Assembly: GCF_002863305.2 (NCBI RefSeq) | Contig: NZ_CP136962.1 | Coordinates: 2,046,001-2,110,000, forward strand | Direction: 5' to 3' | Length of the DNA: 64,000 nt | Source of the DNA: Neisseria perflava | GTDB taxonomy: Bacteria > Pseudomonadota > Gammaproteobacteria > Burkholderiales > Neisseriaceae | Shown: in pieces, positions 9,038 through 18,431 of the stretch | Numbering within the stretch: position 1 is the first letter of the stretch | How the letters are laid out: each line of letters opens with the position of its first letter | Notes under the pieces: model-generated | The model's input: the letters and a program-made list of their open reading frames with translations, nothing else | Told to the model about the DNA's origin: nothing | Databases searched by the model: none | Program-made: the position numbers and the translations under genes

Positions 9038-10228
9038 ATGACGGAAAACGAGCGTTTTGCTTGGTTGCAACTGGCATTTACGCCCTATATCGGCGCAGAA
9101 AGTTTTTTGTTGCTATTGCAGCAATTCGGTAGCGCACAAGCTGCCTTGAATGCGCCGGCAGACAAAATTGCCGCGTTGGTGCGCCATAAACAGGCGGCCG
9201 AGTCGTGGCGCAATGCGGACAAACGGGCTTTGGCGCAGCAGTCTGCTGAAGCCGCTTTACAATGGGAAATGCAGGACGGTTGCCGTTTGTTGTTGCTGCA
9301 AGATGATGATTTCCCCGAAATGCTGACACAAGGCATTACCGCGCCGCCGGTCTTGTTTTTACGCGGCAATGCAGAGCTGCTGCACACACCTTCTGCCGCG
9401 ATTGTCGGCAGCCGCCATGCCACGCCGCAGGCAATGCGGATTGCCAAAGATTTCGGCAGGGCGTTGAGCGAAAAAGGCATTCCCGTCGTATCGGGTATGG
9501 CTTCGGGTATCGATACCTCCGCCCATCAGGGGGCATTGCAGGCAGATGGCGGCACCATCGCCGTCTGGGGAACCGGTATAGACCGCATTTATCCGCCGTC
9601 CAATAAAAACCTTGCTTATGAAATTGCCGAAAGGGGATTGATTGTCAGCGAGTTCCCTTTAGATACGCGTCCGTTTGCAGGCAACTTTCCGCGCCGCAAC
9701 CGTTTGATTGCCGCATTGTCGCAGCTGACATTGGTGGTCGAGGCGGCATTGGAATCCGGCTCATTGATTACTGCCAAGCTGGCGGCGGAGATGGGGCGCG
9801 AAGTGATGGCGGTGCCCGGTTCGATAGACAATCCGCACAGCAAAGGCTGTCACAAGCTGATTAAAGACGGGGCAAAACTGGTGGAATGTCTGGACGATAT
9901 TCTCCATGAGTGTCCGCAGCTATTGCAAAATACGCCTGTTCCATCATATTCTATAAATAAGACGGTAAAACTGAAAAACGATCGAACCAAACATCTGCAA
10001 CAAAAAATAATAGCGGATGAACCGCAAAGGCCGTCTGAAAACCTATCCGCCGCCCCATCAACAAGCGCTTTATTGGAAGCAATGGGTTACGACCCGATAC
10101 ACCCCGATATTTTGGCGCAACAAACCAATACGGCAGCAGCAGACGTGTACGCACAGCTTTTGGAATACGAACTTGACGGTATTGTTGCCGCCTTACCGGG
10201 CGGCCGTTATCAGCGTGTCAAAGCATAA
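9038..10228 (+). CDS. dprA: DNA-processing protein DprA
   Basis: DprA binds single-stranded DNA taken up during transformation and loads RecA on it. The 396-residue product has the Rossmann-like DprA core with AIVGSRHATPQA, VSGMASGIDTSAHQGAL, RRNRLIAALS and AALESGSLITA. A linker rich in basic residues follows (about 305-340), then a C-terminal winged-helix (DML1) domain. The start at 9038 (MTENERFAW) follows GAAAAGGGAACAG; the longer upstream reading would run through the DUS. A competence gene fits a naturally transformable genus full of uptake sequences. A DUS occurs inside the linker near 10029. smg follows 24 bp later. Confidence 0.95.
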   Translation: MTENERFAWLQLAFTPYIGAESFLLLLQQFGSAQAALNAPADKIAALVRHKQAAESWRNADKRALAQQSAEAALQWEMQDGCRLLLLQDDDFPEMLTQGITAPPVLFLRGNAELLHTPSAAIVGSRHATPQAMRIAKDFGRALSEKGIPVVSGMASGIDTSAHQGALQADGGTIAVWGTGIDRIYPPSNKNLAYEIAERGLIVSEFPLDTRPFAGNFPRRNRLIAALSQLTLVVEAALESGSLITAKLAAEMGREVMAVPGSIDNPHSKGCHKLIKDGAKLVECLDDILHECPQLLQNTPVPSYSINKTVKLKNDRTKHLQQKIIADEPQRPSENLSAAPSTSALLEAMGYDPIHPDILAQQTNTAAADVYAQLLEYELDGIVAALPGGRYQRVKA

Positions 10229-10252
10229 ATTATCTATATTTAAGGAACCAGC

Positions 10253-10708
10253 ATGACCGAAGTCATTGCCTATTTAATCGAACACTTCCAAGATTTCGAC
10301 AATTGTCCGCCTCCGGAGGATTTGGGTCGCCTCTTGGAAGATGCGGGTTTTGATGCTACGGAAATCGGCAATACATTGATGATGATGGAAGTCTTGTTCA
10401 ATACGTCCGAATTCTATGCCGAGCCGTTTAACAGCGACTCCCTGCGCGTATTCTGCCGTGAAGAAGCTGAAAACCTGCCGCAGGAAGTCATGGGCTTGAT
10501 GCAGTATTTGGTTGCCGAGCACGCAATTACTTATGAGCAACGCGAAATCGTCATTCACGCCCTGATGCACATTCCATCGGACGAAATCACCCTCGATACC
10601 GCCAAAGTGTTGGTATTGCTGGTGTTGTGGATGCACAAGAGCGAGTTGCCCGTCCTGATAGGTGACGACTTGATGAGTGCGTTGACCGGACAAAACGTTA
10701 TGCACTAA
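10253..10708 (+). CDS. smg: Smg family protein (DUF494)
   Basis: This 151-residue acidic protein matches the Smg/DUF494 family: an N-terminal [15 protein letters not shown], a middle [17 protein letters not shown] and a C-terminal hydrophobic [17 protein letters not shown]. Its molecular function is not known. The dprA-smg-topA order is conserved in many proteobacteria. Start follows TTAAGGAACCAGC. It is probably co-transcribed with dprA. Confidence 0.88.
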   Translation: MTEVIAYLIEHFQDFDNCPPPEDLGRLLEDAGFDATEIGNTLMMMEVLFNTSEFYAEPFNSDSLRVFCREEAENLPQEVMGLMQYLVAEHAITYEQREIVIHALMHIPSDEITLDTAKVLVLLVLWMHKSELPVLIGDDLMSALTGQNVMH

Positions 10709-10714
10709 ACCTTT

Positions 10715-10749
10715 TTTCAGACGGCCTCAATCATAAAGGCCGTCTGAAA
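10715..10749 (+). repeat. Inverted DUS pair between smg and topA
   Basis: Arms TTTCAGACGGCCT (10715-10727) and AAGGCCGTCTGAAA (10736-10749) face each other across a short loop. The T-run precedes the stem rather than following it, so this is not a classical terminator for smg. It may act mainly for DNA uptake. Confidence 0.6.
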
Positions 10750-10781
10750 CATAAACCCAATACATCCAAAAGAGAACAACA

Positions 10782-13088
10782 ATGGCGAAAAACCTATTAA
10801 TCGTCGAATCCCCGTCCAAAGCCAAAACCCTGAAAAAATATCTGGGCGGTGAGTTTGAAATCTTGGCGTCTTACGGTCATGTCCGCGACTTGGTACCCAA
10901 AAGCGGAGCAGTCGATCCCGACAACGGCTTTGCCATGAAGTACCAGCTGATCAGCCGCAACAGCAAACACGTTGATGCCATCGTCGCCGGTGCCAAAGAA
11001 GCCGAAAACATCTACCTCGCAACCGACCCGGATAGGGAAGGCGAAGCCATCTCATGGCATCTTTATGAAATCCTCAAATCCAAACGCGGCCTGAAAAACA
11101 TCAAGCCGCAGCGTGTCGTGTTCCACGAAATCACCAAAAACGCTGTGCTCGACGCCGTCGCCAATCCGCGCGAAATCGAAATGGACTTGGTCGATGCGCA
11201 ACAAGCCCGCCGTGCTTTGGACTATCTGGTCGGTTTCAACCTCTCGCCATTGTTGTGGAAAAAAATCCGCCGCGGTTTGAGTGCAGGCCGTGTACAAAGC
11301 CCTGCTTTGCGCCTGATTTGTGAGCGCGAAAACGAAATCCGCGCGTTTGAAGCGCAGGAATATTGGACGGTACATCTCGACAGCCACAAAGGACGCAGCA
11401 AGTTTACTGCAAAACTCGCCCAATACAACGGTGCAAAACTCGAACAATTCGACCTGCCGAACGAAGCCGCTCAAGCCGACGTGTTGAAAGAACTCGAAGG
11501 CAAAGAGGCTGTCGTTACTGCCATTGAAAAGAAAAAGCGCAGCCGCAATCCTGCCGCGCCGTTCACCACTTCTACCATGCAGCAGGATGCCGTGCGCAAA
11601 CTCGGCTTTACCACCGACCGCACCATGCGTACCGCCCAGCAGCTTTACGAAGGTATAGACGTAGGGCAGGGTGCCATCGGTCTGATTACCTATATGCGTA
11701 CCGACAGCGTGAATTTGGCCGATGAAGCGTTAACCGAAATCCGCCATTACATCGAAAACAAAATTGGCAAAGAATATCTGCCGAGTGCCGCCAAACAATA
11801 CAAAACCAAATCCAAAAATGCCCAAGAAGCCCACGAGGCGATCCGTCCGACTTCCGTGTACCGCACGCCCGAAAGCGTCAAGCCCTTCTTGAGCGCAGAC
11901 CAGTTCAAACTGTACCAAATGATTTGGCAACGTACCGTCGCCTGTCAGATGACGCCCGCTAAATTCGACCAAACCACCGTCGATATTACCGTCGGCAAGG
12001 GCGTATTCCGCGTAACCGGACAAGTGCAGACTTTCGCAGGCTTCCTCAGCGTTTACGAAGAAAGCAGCGACGATGAAGAGAGTGAAGACAGCAAAAAACT
12101 GCCTGAAATGAGCGAAGGCGATAAACTGCCCGTGGACAAACTCTACGGCGAACAACACTTTACTACCCCGCCTCCACGCTACAACGAAGCCACACTGGTT
12201 AAAGCCCTCGAAGAATACGGTATCGGCCGTCCTTCTACCTACGCCAGTATTATTTCCACGCTCAAAGACCGCGAATACGTTACCCTTGAGCAAAAACGCT
12301 TCATGCCCACCGACACAGGCGACATCGTCAACAAATTCCTGACCGAACACTTCGCCCAATATGTCGATTACCACTTCACCGCCAAACTCGAAGACCAGCT
12401 TGACGAAATTGCCAACGGCAAACGCCAATGGATCCCCGTGATGGACAAATTCTGGAAGCCGTTTATCAAGCAAGTGGAAGAAAAAGAGGGTATCGAACGC
12501 GCCAAATTTACTACGCAGGAACTCGATGAAACCTGCCCGAAATGCGGCGAACATAAACTGCAAATCAAATTCGGCAAAATGGGCCGCTTCGTTGCGTGTG
12601 CCGGCTATCCCGAATGCAGCTACACGCGTAACGTCAACGAAACTGCCGAAGAAGCCGCCGAACGTATTGCCAAAACGGAAGCAGAGCAAGCCGAACTCGA
12701 CGGACGCGAATGCCCTAAATGCGGCGGTCGTTTAGTGTACAAATACAGCCGTACCGGCAGCAAATTCATCGGCTGCGCCAACTATCCGAAATGCAAGCAC
12801 GTTGAGCCGTTGGAAAAACCGAAAGACACCGGCGTCCAATGCCCACAATGCAAAAAAGGCAACCTCGTCGAACGCAAATCCCGTTACGGCAAACTGTTTT
12901 ACAGTTGCAGCACCTATCCGGACTGCAACTACGCCACTTGGAACCCGCCCGTCGCCGAAGAGTGTCCGAACTGCCATTGGCCGGTTTTAACCATCAAAAC
13001 CACCAAACGCTGGGGCGTGGAAAAAGTCTGTCCGCAAAAAGAATGCGGCTGGAAAGAACAGATTGAACCGCCTGCACCGAAAGAGTAA
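10782..13088 (+). CDS. topA: DNA topoisomerase I
   Basis: This 768-residue type IA topoisomerase relaxes negative supercoils. The Toprim domain carries LLIVESPSKAKT (catalytic Glu9) and the metal-binding ATDPDREGEA. The active-site tyrosine is Tyr304 in GLITYMRTDSV. The C-terminal third holds three four-cysteine zinc ribbons (CPKCG...CAGYPEC, CPKCG...CANYPKC, CPQCK...CSTYPDC) and a fourth cysteine module (CPNCH...CPQKEC). Length is a little below the E. coli enzyme, as expected with the shorter tail. Translation starts after AAAAGAGAACAAC. Confidence 0.97.
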   Translation: MAKNLLIVESPSKAKTLKKYLGGEFEILASYGHVRDLVPKSGAVDPDNGFAMKYQLISRNSKHVDAIVAGAKEAENIYLATDPDREGEAISWHLYEILKSKRGLKNIKPQRVVFHEITKNAVLDAVANPREIEMDLVDAQQARRALDYLVGFNLSPLLWKKIRRGLSAGRVQSPALRLICERENEIRAFEAQEYWTVHLDSHKGRSKFTAKLAQYNGAKLEQFDLPNEAAQADVLKELEGKEAVVTAIEKKKRSRNPAAPFTTSTMQQDAVRKLGFTTDRTMRTAQQLYEGIDVGQGAIGLITYMRTDSVNLADEALTEIRHYIENKIGKEYLPSAAKQYKTKSKNAQEAHEAIRPTSVYRTPESVKPFLSADQFKLYQMIWQRTVACQMTPAKFDQTTVDITVGKGVFRVTGQVQTFAGFLSVYEESSDDEESEDSKKLPEMSEGDKLPVDKLYGEQHFTTPPPRYNEATLVKALEEYGIGRPSTYASIISTLKDREYVTLEQKRFMPTDTGDIVNKFLTEHFAQYVDYHFTAKLEDQLDEIANGKRQWIPVMDKFWKPFIKQVEEKEGIERAKFTTQELDETCPKCGEHKLQIKFGKMGRFVACAGYPECSYTRNVNETAEEAAERIAKTEAEQAELDGRECPKCGGRLVYKYSRTGSKFIGCANYPKCKHVEPLEKPKDTGVQCPQCKKGNLVERKSRYGKLFYSCSTYPDCNYATWNPPVAEECPNCHWPVLTIKTTKRWGVEKVCPQKECGWKEQIEPPAPKE

Positions 13089-13112
13089 TTGGTTAAAGCT
13101 TAGATAGAAAAA

Positions 13113-13144
13113 GGCCGTCTGAAAAATAATTTTCAGACGGCCTT
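13113..13144. terminator. DUS hairpin terminator between topA and the convergent small gene
   Basis: A compact hairpin of two inverted DUS copies (AGGCCGTCTGAAAA / TTTTCAGACGGCCT) lies 24 bp after topA and just before the stop codon of the convergent gene at 13163. It can serve both directions. Confidence 0.8.
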
Positions 13145-13162
13145 GGGTTATGAATGTATGAT

Positions 13163-13609
13163 TTAAAGGCTTCGAATGCACTTACGGATTGAGCGTTTGA
13201 AAGATTTACCGTTTTCTAATACATCGTCTACTAAGCAACGATTCCCATTACATGACATCACATAAGTTAGTTTATTTAATTTGCCAAAATTTCTAAAGGT
13301 AGCAAGTACGTGTCCATTATCAGTAATAGAAGTTTTCAAGCTACGGCTGATTTCTTTAGGGTTTGAATCCTGACCTTGTGTTATTAAGTCATAATCAATA
13401 CAGCCAACTTCTCCAACAGGAGTTTTGCGTTCGTCTTCAATAAAAACTGATTTGAAATCGCGGGTAGAATTATTGATTAAAGTTTGGTGATTGCCGCCAC
13501 CTGCATAAATACGTTTCACAATTTGTAGTTTTTGAGCTTGCAAATTATCTTGTGCAAAAGTTGTTGTACAAGCCATGAGTGAGACAAGAGCAATCAGATA
13601 TTTTTTCAT
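13163..13609 (-). CDS. Small secreted protein of unknown function
   Basis: This 148-residue product starts at MKKYLIALVSLMACTTTFAQ, a clear signal peptide probably cleaved after TFA. A longer upstream reading to 13654 is less likely because it would place the signal peptide internally. The mature part has four cysteines (near GCID, MSCNGNRC and KCIR), which suggests disulfides in the periplasm or outside the cell. I recognise no domain. Base composition is more AT-rich than the flanking topA and rsmD genes. It lies 54 bp downstream of another small secreted protein on the same strand, so the two may form a unit. Confidence 0.7.
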   Translation of the reverse strand: MKKYLIALVSLMACTTTFAQDNLQAQKLQIVKRIYAGGGNHQTLINNSTRDFKSVFIEDERKTPVGEVGCIDYDLITQGQDSNPKEISRSLKTSITDNGHVLATFRNFGKLNKLTYVMSCNGNRCLVDDVLENGKSFKRSIRKCIRSL

Positions 13610-13663
13610 GATTTTTCCTATATAATGGATTAATAAGAGTGGTTGATATAACAAAGAAGGTTG

Positions 13664-14134
13664 TTATCCTGCGGGTTTACATTTAGCAAGCTCTCTAGCA
13701 ATGGATTTAACGCTGTTAGATGATGGTGTAAATGTTGCAATGAGCTTATTGTTTGAATATAAATCAATTTTTTTGGCTTTGGAAATGGCACGTGTAAAAT
13801 TTATCCATTCATTTGCTCCACCTCTTGTGCTGGTCGGAAGTCCGCCATCTTGAGGAGGATAGGCAACTGTTGAATTATCGAACAGAATACTAATATTTCG
13901 AAGGGGGAGAGAATTCCCATTTAATCCTTTGGGATAGTAGTGAAAACCGTGATCGGAATGAATATCTGCATATTCATTACAGGCTACAATAATAGTTTGA
14001 TTTCTTGAATTGGAGAGGACGTATTCGGTATAACCTTGGGTAAAAGAAGAAGTCCATACATTGGGAACGGCATAAGTTGGGATGGATAGAAGGCCTAAGA
14101 TAGTAGTGACAGAGATTTTATGTAAAAATTTCAT
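13664..14134 (-). CDS. Small secreted protein of unknown function
   Basis: This 156-residue product has an N-terminal signal peptide (MKFLHKISVTTILGLLSIPTYA, cleavage after TYA). The mature part has two cysteines (VACNEYAD and the near-terminal LAKCKP), consistent with one disulfide. The C-terminal stretch has the look of a small beta-rich domain (KKIDLYSNNKLIATFTP), but I cannot name a family. It is AT-rich, and faces away from the XRE regulator gene across a 188-bp AT-rich gap. It could be under that regulator's control; this is inference from position. Confidence 0.7.
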   Translation of the reverse strand: MKFLHKISVTTILGLLSIPTYAVPNVWTSSFTQGYTEYVLSNSRNQTIIVACNEYADIHSDHGFHYYPKGLNGNSLPLRNISILFDNSTVAYPPQDGGLPTSTRGGANEWINFTRAISKAKKIDLYSNNKLIATFTPSSNSVKSIARELAKCKPAG

Positions 14135-14322
14135 TTTATTTATCGCCTTTTAGAAAAGTTAAGAAGAATGTTCTCGAAGAAATGATTACGAGGCCTGTAT
14201 CGTAAATAAATAAGCTTTATTATATGAATTTCATATTACATATAAATAAATTGATTGTCTAGCTACTATATGGTTAAAATTTATCCCAATAATACAACTA
14301 TCTATACAGAAAGTTTAATTTT
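14135..14322. other. AT-rich divergent intergenic region
   Basis: The 188 bp between the outward-facing secreted-protein and XRE genes is strikingly AT-rich (for example TTTCATATTACATATAAATA around 14227). It must hold both promoters and any operator for the regulator. I could not pick a single convincing -35/-10 pair or operator palindrome. Confidence 0.4.
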
Positions 14323-14706
14323 ATGGAAACTCACGAAAAGATCCGCTTGATACGCGAATTAAATAAATGGTCTCAGGAAGAAATGGCGGAAAAGTTAGCC
14401 ATGTCTGCCGGTGGATACGCTAAGATTGAGCGAGGTGAGACACAATTGAATATTCCAAGACTGGAGCAGTTGGCGGCTATCTTTAAAGTAGATATGTGGG
14501 ATTTGTTAAAATCTAGTAATAACGGGATGGTTTTGCAGATTAATGAAGGAGATAGTGGAGGCGATATCGCTTTATATGCTTCAAGTGATATGGCTATGAA
14601 ATTGGAGTTGTTGAATCAGGAGTTAAAACATTGCCGGGAAATGCTGGAGCAGAAGGATAAGGAAATTGAGTTGTTGAGACAGCTGGCTACTTCTGTGCAG
14701 AAGTAA
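14323..14706 (+). CDS. XRE-family transcriptional regulator with C-terminal coiled coil
   Basis: The 127-residue protein has an N-terminal Cro/CI-type helix-turn-helix at about residues 5-63 (IRLIRELNKWSQEEMAEKLA, then GGYAKIERGETQLNIPRLEQLA). A spacer and a C-terminal heptad-rich helix follow (about 85-125, KLELLNQELKHCREMLEQKD), likely a dimerising coiled coil. It is a DNA-binding regulator with unknown targets; the divergent secreted-protein genes are the obvious candidates. It is AT-rich like those genes and ends in a DUS hairpin. Confidence 0.85.
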   Translation: METHEKIRLIRELNKWSQEEMAEKLAMSAGGYAKIERGETQLNIPRLEQLAAIFKVDMWDLLKSSNNGMVLQINEGDSGGDIALYASSDMAMKLELLNQELKHCREMLEQKDKEIELLRQLATSVQK

Positions 14707-14712
14707 AAGCCT

Positions 14713-14746
14713 AGGCCGTCTGAAAAATGATTTTCAGACGGCCTTG
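14713..14746 (+). terminator. DUS hairpin terminator after XRE gene
   Basis: AGGCCGTCTGAAAA and TTTTCAGACGGCCT form a perfect stem with a 6-nt loop, 7 bp after the stop codon, followed by TGTTGT. This is the compact Neisseria DUS terminator. Confidence 0.8.
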
Positions 14747-14838
14747 TTGTATCTAAAAGAATAGAGTGAAATACGGCTTGATGGCAGTTTCACTATATAA
14801 TTGAGGCCGTCTGAAAACTCGGTATCTTTTTAAAAATC

Positions 14839-15411
14839 ATGGCAAACAACAAACATTCCAAACACACCAATCAAGTACGCATCATCGGTGGGCAATGCAG
14901 GGGACGAAAGTTAACATTTTTATCTGCAGATGGTCTGCGCCCGACGCCTGACAGTGTGCGTGAAAAACTGTTTAATTGGCTGGGCCAGGATTTAACCGGC
15001 AAAACAGTATTGGATTTATTCAGCGGCAGTGGTGCTTTGGGAATGGAGGCTGCTTCCCGTAATGCGGCAAAAGTGGTAATGGTCGATAACCACCGCCAAA
15101 CTGTTCAAACGCTTCAGAAAAATATCCGTGAATTAGGTTTGAAACAGGCAGAAATCGAGTGTTCAGACGGCATGATTTATCTGACAAGGCCGTCTGAAAA
15201 ATTTGATGTCATATTTCTTGATCCGCCATTTGCATGGGAAGATTGGCAAAATCTGTTTATCCGATTGCAAAGCCACTTGAAAAATGGGGCAATGGTCTAT
15301 ATTGAAGCAGGGAAGCTGCCTGAAAAACCGGATTGGCTGGAAGTTTATCGGGAAGGAAAGGCGGGAATGAGTAGGTTTGAATTGTTACTCTATACACAAG
15401 TTGCTGAATAG
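14839..15411 (+). CDS. rsmD: 16S rRNA (guanine-966-N2)-methyltransferase RsmD
   Basis: This 190-residue SAM-dependent methyltransferase modifies G966 of 16S rRNA. It carries RIIGGQCRGRKL near the N-terminus, RPTPDSVREKLFNWL, the SAM motif VLDLFSGSGALGMEA (about 55-70) and the catalytic DPPF (FLDPPFAW) typical of N2/N6 methyltransferases. Length is typical. An unusual feature is an inverted DUS pair inside the coding sequence (15162-15198) that could form a hairpin in the mRNA. A single DUS lies upstream near 14804. Confidence 0.94.
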   Translation: MANNKHSKHTNQVRIIGGQCRGRKLTFLSADGLRPTPDSVREKLFNWLGQDLTGKTVLDLFSGSGALGMEAASRNAAKVVMVDNHRQTVQTLQKNIRELGLKQAEIECSDGMIYLTRPSEKFDVIFLDPPFAWEDWQNLFIRLQSHLKNGAMVYIEAGKLPEKPDWLEVYREGKAGMSRFELLLYTQVAE

Positions 15412-15443
15412 TATGGAATTTGAGAATCATTCCCAAGGTGTAA

Positions 15444-15785
<342 letters not shown>

Positions 15786-15841
15786 ATAGTGTTTAAAAGC
15801 AAAAGCTTGGATATTTTTAAAGAAATAAATAAAAAAAAATC

Positions 15842-15870
15842 TTGACGGAAATCTGAGTTGCCAATAAACT
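15842..15870 (+). promoter_or_regulatory. Promoter of the tRNA-tuf operon
   Basis: TTGACG (15842-15847) and TAAACT (15865-15870) are separated by 17 bp. The predicted start of transcription is about 7 bp before tRNA-Tyr. An AT-rich run (poly-A tract) lies immediately upstream, as in strong stable-RNA promoters. Confidence 0.7.
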
Positions 15871-15883
15871 AGCGTTCTCTTTT

Positions 15884-15967
15884 GGAGGGATTCCCGAGCG
15901 GTCAAAGGGGGCAGACTGTAAATCTGTTGCGTGAGCTTCGAAGGTTCGAATCCTTCTCCCTCCACCA
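15884..15967 (+). tRNA. tRNA-Tyr (GUA)
   Basis: The 84-nt tRNA has a long variable arm. The acceptor GGAGGGA pairs with TCCCTCC, and the encoded CCA follows the discriminator A. The anticodon loop reads CTGTAAA, giving anticodon GUA. It is first in a Tyr-Gly-Thr-tuf series resembling the E. coli tRNA-tufB operon. Confidence 0.96.
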
Positions 15968-15999
15968 AAAATTCTTACTTGGAGCAAAAAAGTGAGTAT

Positions 16000-16073
16000 G
16001 CGGGTGTAGCTCAATGGTAGAGCAGAAGCCTTCCAAGCTTACGGTGAGGGTTCGATTCCCTTCACCCGCTCCA
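16000..16073 (+). tRNA. tRNA-Gly (UCC)
   Basis: The acceptor GCGGGTG pairs with CACCCGC and CCA is encoded. The anticodon loop CTTCCAA gives UCC. It lies 32 bp after tRNA-Tyr in the same transcript. Confidence 0.96.
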
Positions 16074-16082
16074 AACAATTTC

Positions 16083-16157
<75 letters not shown>

Positions 16158-16207
16158 TCTCATTATTACCCTTTCTTTCAAAAAGCTATAGATTATAGGA
16201 TATTGCC

Positions 16208-17392
16208 ATGGCTAAGGAAAAATTTGAACGTAGCAAACCGCACGTAAACGTTGGCACCATCGGTCACGTTGACCATGGTAAAACCACTCTGACTGCTGCT
16301 TTGACTACTATTTTGGCTAAAAAATTCGGTGGCGCTGCAAAAGCTTACGACCAAATCGACAACGCTCCTGAAGAAAAAGCTCGTGGTATTACCATTAATA
16401 CCTCACACGTAGAATACGAAACTGAAACCCGTCACTACGCACACGTAGACTGCCCGGGCCACGCCGACTACGTTAAAAACATGATTACCGGTGCTGCCCA
16501 AATGGACGGTGCGATCTTGGTATGTTCCGCAGCTGACGGTCCTATGCCACAAACTCGCGAACACATCCTGTTGGCTCGCCAAGTAGGTGTGCCTTACATC
16601 ATCGTATTCATGAATAAATGCGACATGGTTGACGATGCCGAGTTGTTGGAACTGGTTGAAATGGAAATCCGTGACTTGTTGTCAAGCTACGACTTCCCAG
16701 GCGATGACTGCCCAATCGTACAAGGTTCTGCACTGAAAGCTTTGGAAGGTGACGCTGGTTACGAAGAAAAAATCTTCGAATTGGCTGCTGCTTTGGACAG
16801 CTACATCCCAACACCTGAGCGTGCTGTGGACAAACCTTTCTTGTTGCCTATCGAAGACGTATTCTCTATCTCTGGCCGTGGTACAGTAGTAACTGGTCGT
16901 GTAGAGCGCGGTATCATCCACGTTGGTGACGAGATCGAAATCGTAGGTCTGAAAGAAACTCAAAAAACCACTTGTACCGGTGTTGAAATGTTCCGCAAAC
17001 TGCTGGACGAAGGTCAAGCTGGTGACAACGTAGGTGTATTGCTGCGTGGTACTAAACGTGAAGACGTAGAGCGTGGTCAAGTATTGGCTAAACCAGGTAC
17101 GATCACTCCTCACACCAAGTTCAAAGCAGAAGTATACGTACTGAGCAAAGAAGAGGGTGGTCGTCACACTCCATTCTTTGCTAACTACCGTCCACAATTC
17201 TACTTCCGTACTACTGACGTAACTGGTGCAGTTACTTTGGAAGAAGGCGTAGAAATGGTAATGCCAGGTGAGAACGTAACCATTACTGTAGAACTGATTG
17301 CGCCTATCGCTATGGAAGAAGGTCTGCGCTTTGCGATTCGCGAAGGTGGTCGTACCGTAGGTGCGGGTGTGGTTTCTTCTGTAATCGCTTAA
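16208..17392 (+). CDS. tuf: Elongation factor Tu, copy 1
   Basis: This 394-residue GTPase delivers aminoacyl-tRNA to the ribosome. G1 (GHVDHGKTT, residues 18-26), G3 (DCPGHADY) and G4 (NKCD) motifs are intact, and the two beta-barrel domains follow. AGGATATTGCC precedes the start. The coding sequence appears identical, base for base, to the second copy at 32928; identity stops at the gene borders, which suggests gene conversion. It lies between the Tyr-Gly-Thr tRNAs and tRNA-Trp and is probably in the same transcript. Confidence 0.98.
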   Translation: MAKEKFERSKPHVNVGTIGHVDHGKTTLTAALTTILAKKFGGAAKAYDQIDNAPEEKARGITINTSHVEYETETRHYAHVDCPGHADYVKNMITGAAQMDGAILVCSAADGPMPQTREHILLARQVGVPYIIVFMNKCDMVDDAELLELVEMEIRDLLSSYDFPGDDCPIVQGSALKALEGDAGYEEKIFELAAALDSYIPTPERAVDKPFLLPIEDVFSISGRGTVVTGRVERGIIHVGDEIEIVGLKETQKTTCTGVEMFRKLLDEGQAGDNVGVLLRGTKREDVERGQVLAKPGTITPHTKFKAEVYVLSKEEGGRHTPFFANYRPQFYFRTTDVTGAVTLEEGVEMVMPGENVTITVELIAPIAMEEGLRFAIREGGRTVGAGVVSSVIA

Positions 17393-17398
17393 GTTTAG

Positions 17399-17474
17399 AG
17401 GCCAATAGCTCAATTGGTAGAGTATCGGTCTCCAAAACCGAGGGTTGGGGGTTCGAGACCCTCTTGGCCTGCCA
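17399..17474 (+). tRNA. tRNA-Trp (CCA)
   Basis: The acceptor AGGCCAA pairs with TTGGCCT, with discriminator G and encoded CCA. The anticodon loop CTCCAAA gives CCA. It begins 6 bp after the tuf stop codon, so it must be processed from the tuf transcript. The tuf-trnW-secE-nusG order is widespread. Confidence 0.96.
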
Positions 17475-17482
17475 AATAAAAA

Positions 17483-17513
17483 ATTAACCGGCCTTGTGCC
17501 GGTTAATTTTTTT
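17483..17513 (+). terminator. Terminator after tRNA-Trp
   Basis: TTAACCGGC and GCCGGTTAA form a GC-rich 9-bp hairpin with a short loop, followed by seven T residues. This is a strong factor-independent terminator ending the tRNA-tuf unit, so secE needs its own promoter. Confidence 0.9.
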
Positions 17514-17605
17514 GTACTTAAGTTCTAAGATTATTTGGAATTAATTAATGGATCAATACCGCTATCTAAAATGAAGGCGGGTGGGGTATTGATAAGTGAG
17601 TAAAG

Positions 17606-17881
17606 ATGACAGAACATCCGTCTGGACGCAAAGAAGGCCATCAGAAAAAGGAAGTTGTGGTAAGTAATAAGCCGGCTCCTGAAAAGAAAGAAGGTCTGTT
17701 TGCATATTTTAAGAGCTCTTGGACTGAGTTTAAGAAGGTAGTTTGGCCGAGTCGTGATGAAGCGGTTAAAATGACTGTATTTGTGATTATCTTCGTTGCA
17801 GTTTTAGCAGCCTTCATTTATGCGGCAGATACAATTATTTCATGGTTGTTTTTTGATGTTTTATTAAATAGGAAAGGGTAA
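17606..17881 (+). CDS. secE: Preprotein translocase subunit SecE
   Basis: This 91-residue small membrane subunit of the SecYEG channel has the conserved amphipathic stretch [21 protein letters not shown] (conserved WPSR) followed by one membrane helix (about residues 58-83, [17 protein letters not shown]). The N-terminal 30 residues are charged and poorly conserved. The exact start is less certain than the rest; ATG 17606 is the best candidate I see. It is 2 bp from nusG, the usual partner. Confidence 0.93.
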   Translation: MTEHPSGRKEGHQKKEVVVSNKPAPEKKEGLFAYFKSSWTEFKKVVWPSRDEAVKMTVFVIIFVAVLAAFIYAADTIISWLFFDVLLNRKG

Positions 17882-17883
17882 AG

Positions 17884-18417
17884 ATGTCAAAGCGTTGGTA
17901 TGTGGTACAGGCCTATTCCGGTTTCGAGAAAAATGTTCAAAAAACATTGAAAGAGCGTATTGCTCGTGAAAACATGGAAGAATATTTCGGTCAGATTCTC
18001 GTTCCTGTAGAGGAAGTGGTAGATATCAAGAATGGCCGAAAAACCATCAGTGAGCGTAAATTCTATCCAGGCTATGTGTTGGTTGAAATGGAAATGACCG
18101 ATGATTCATGGCACTTGGTTAAGAGTACCCCTCGAGTAAATGGTTTTGTAGGTGGTAGCGGAAATCGTCCAATCCCAATTTCTCAAAAAGATGCAGATGC
18201 TATTTTGCAACAAGCCAAAACAGGTGTTGAGAAGCCAAAACCAAAAGTTGAATTTGAGGTTGGTCAGCAGGTTCGTGTGAATGAAGGTCCATTTGCTGAT
18301 TTCAATGGAATTGTTGATGAGGTTAACTACGAGCGTAATAGACTGCGTGTTTCAGTTCAGATTTTTGGTCGTGAAACACCGGTTGAATTAGAGTTCGGTC
18401 AGGTTGAAAAGATTTAA
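17884..18417 (+). CDS. nusG: Transcription termination/antitermination protein NusG
   Basis: This 177-residue factor binds RNA polymerase and links it to Rho, NusE or the ribosome. The NGN domain opens with [20 protein letters not shown], has the family signature [18 protein letters not shown] [10 protein letters not shown] and PRVNGFVGG, and a C-terminal KOW domain begins near 122 ([18 protein letters not shown]). Length is typical. Start follows GGAAAGGGTAAAG. Confidence 0.97.
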   Translation: MSKRWYVVQAYSGFEKNVQKTLKERIARENMEEYFGQILVPVEEVVDIKNGRKTISERKFYPGYVLVEMEMTDDSWHLVKSTPRVNGFVGGSGNRPIPISQKDADAILQQAKTGVEKPKPKVEFEVGQQVRVNEGPFADFNGIVDEVNYERNRLRVSVQIFGRETPVELEFGQVEKI

Positions 18418-18431
18418 GTGGTTTAATTCGC

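Noticed and set aside
10715..10749. DUS pair after smg as a terminator
   Set aside because: The U-rich side precedes the stem on the plus strand and nothing U-rich follows, so classical termination is unlikely.
13616..13640. TATAATGGATTAATAAGAG resembles one end of a Correia repeat element
   Set aside because: Only one degenerate end is seen, and the 54-bp gap between the two genes leaves no room for the rest of the element or the second inverted end.
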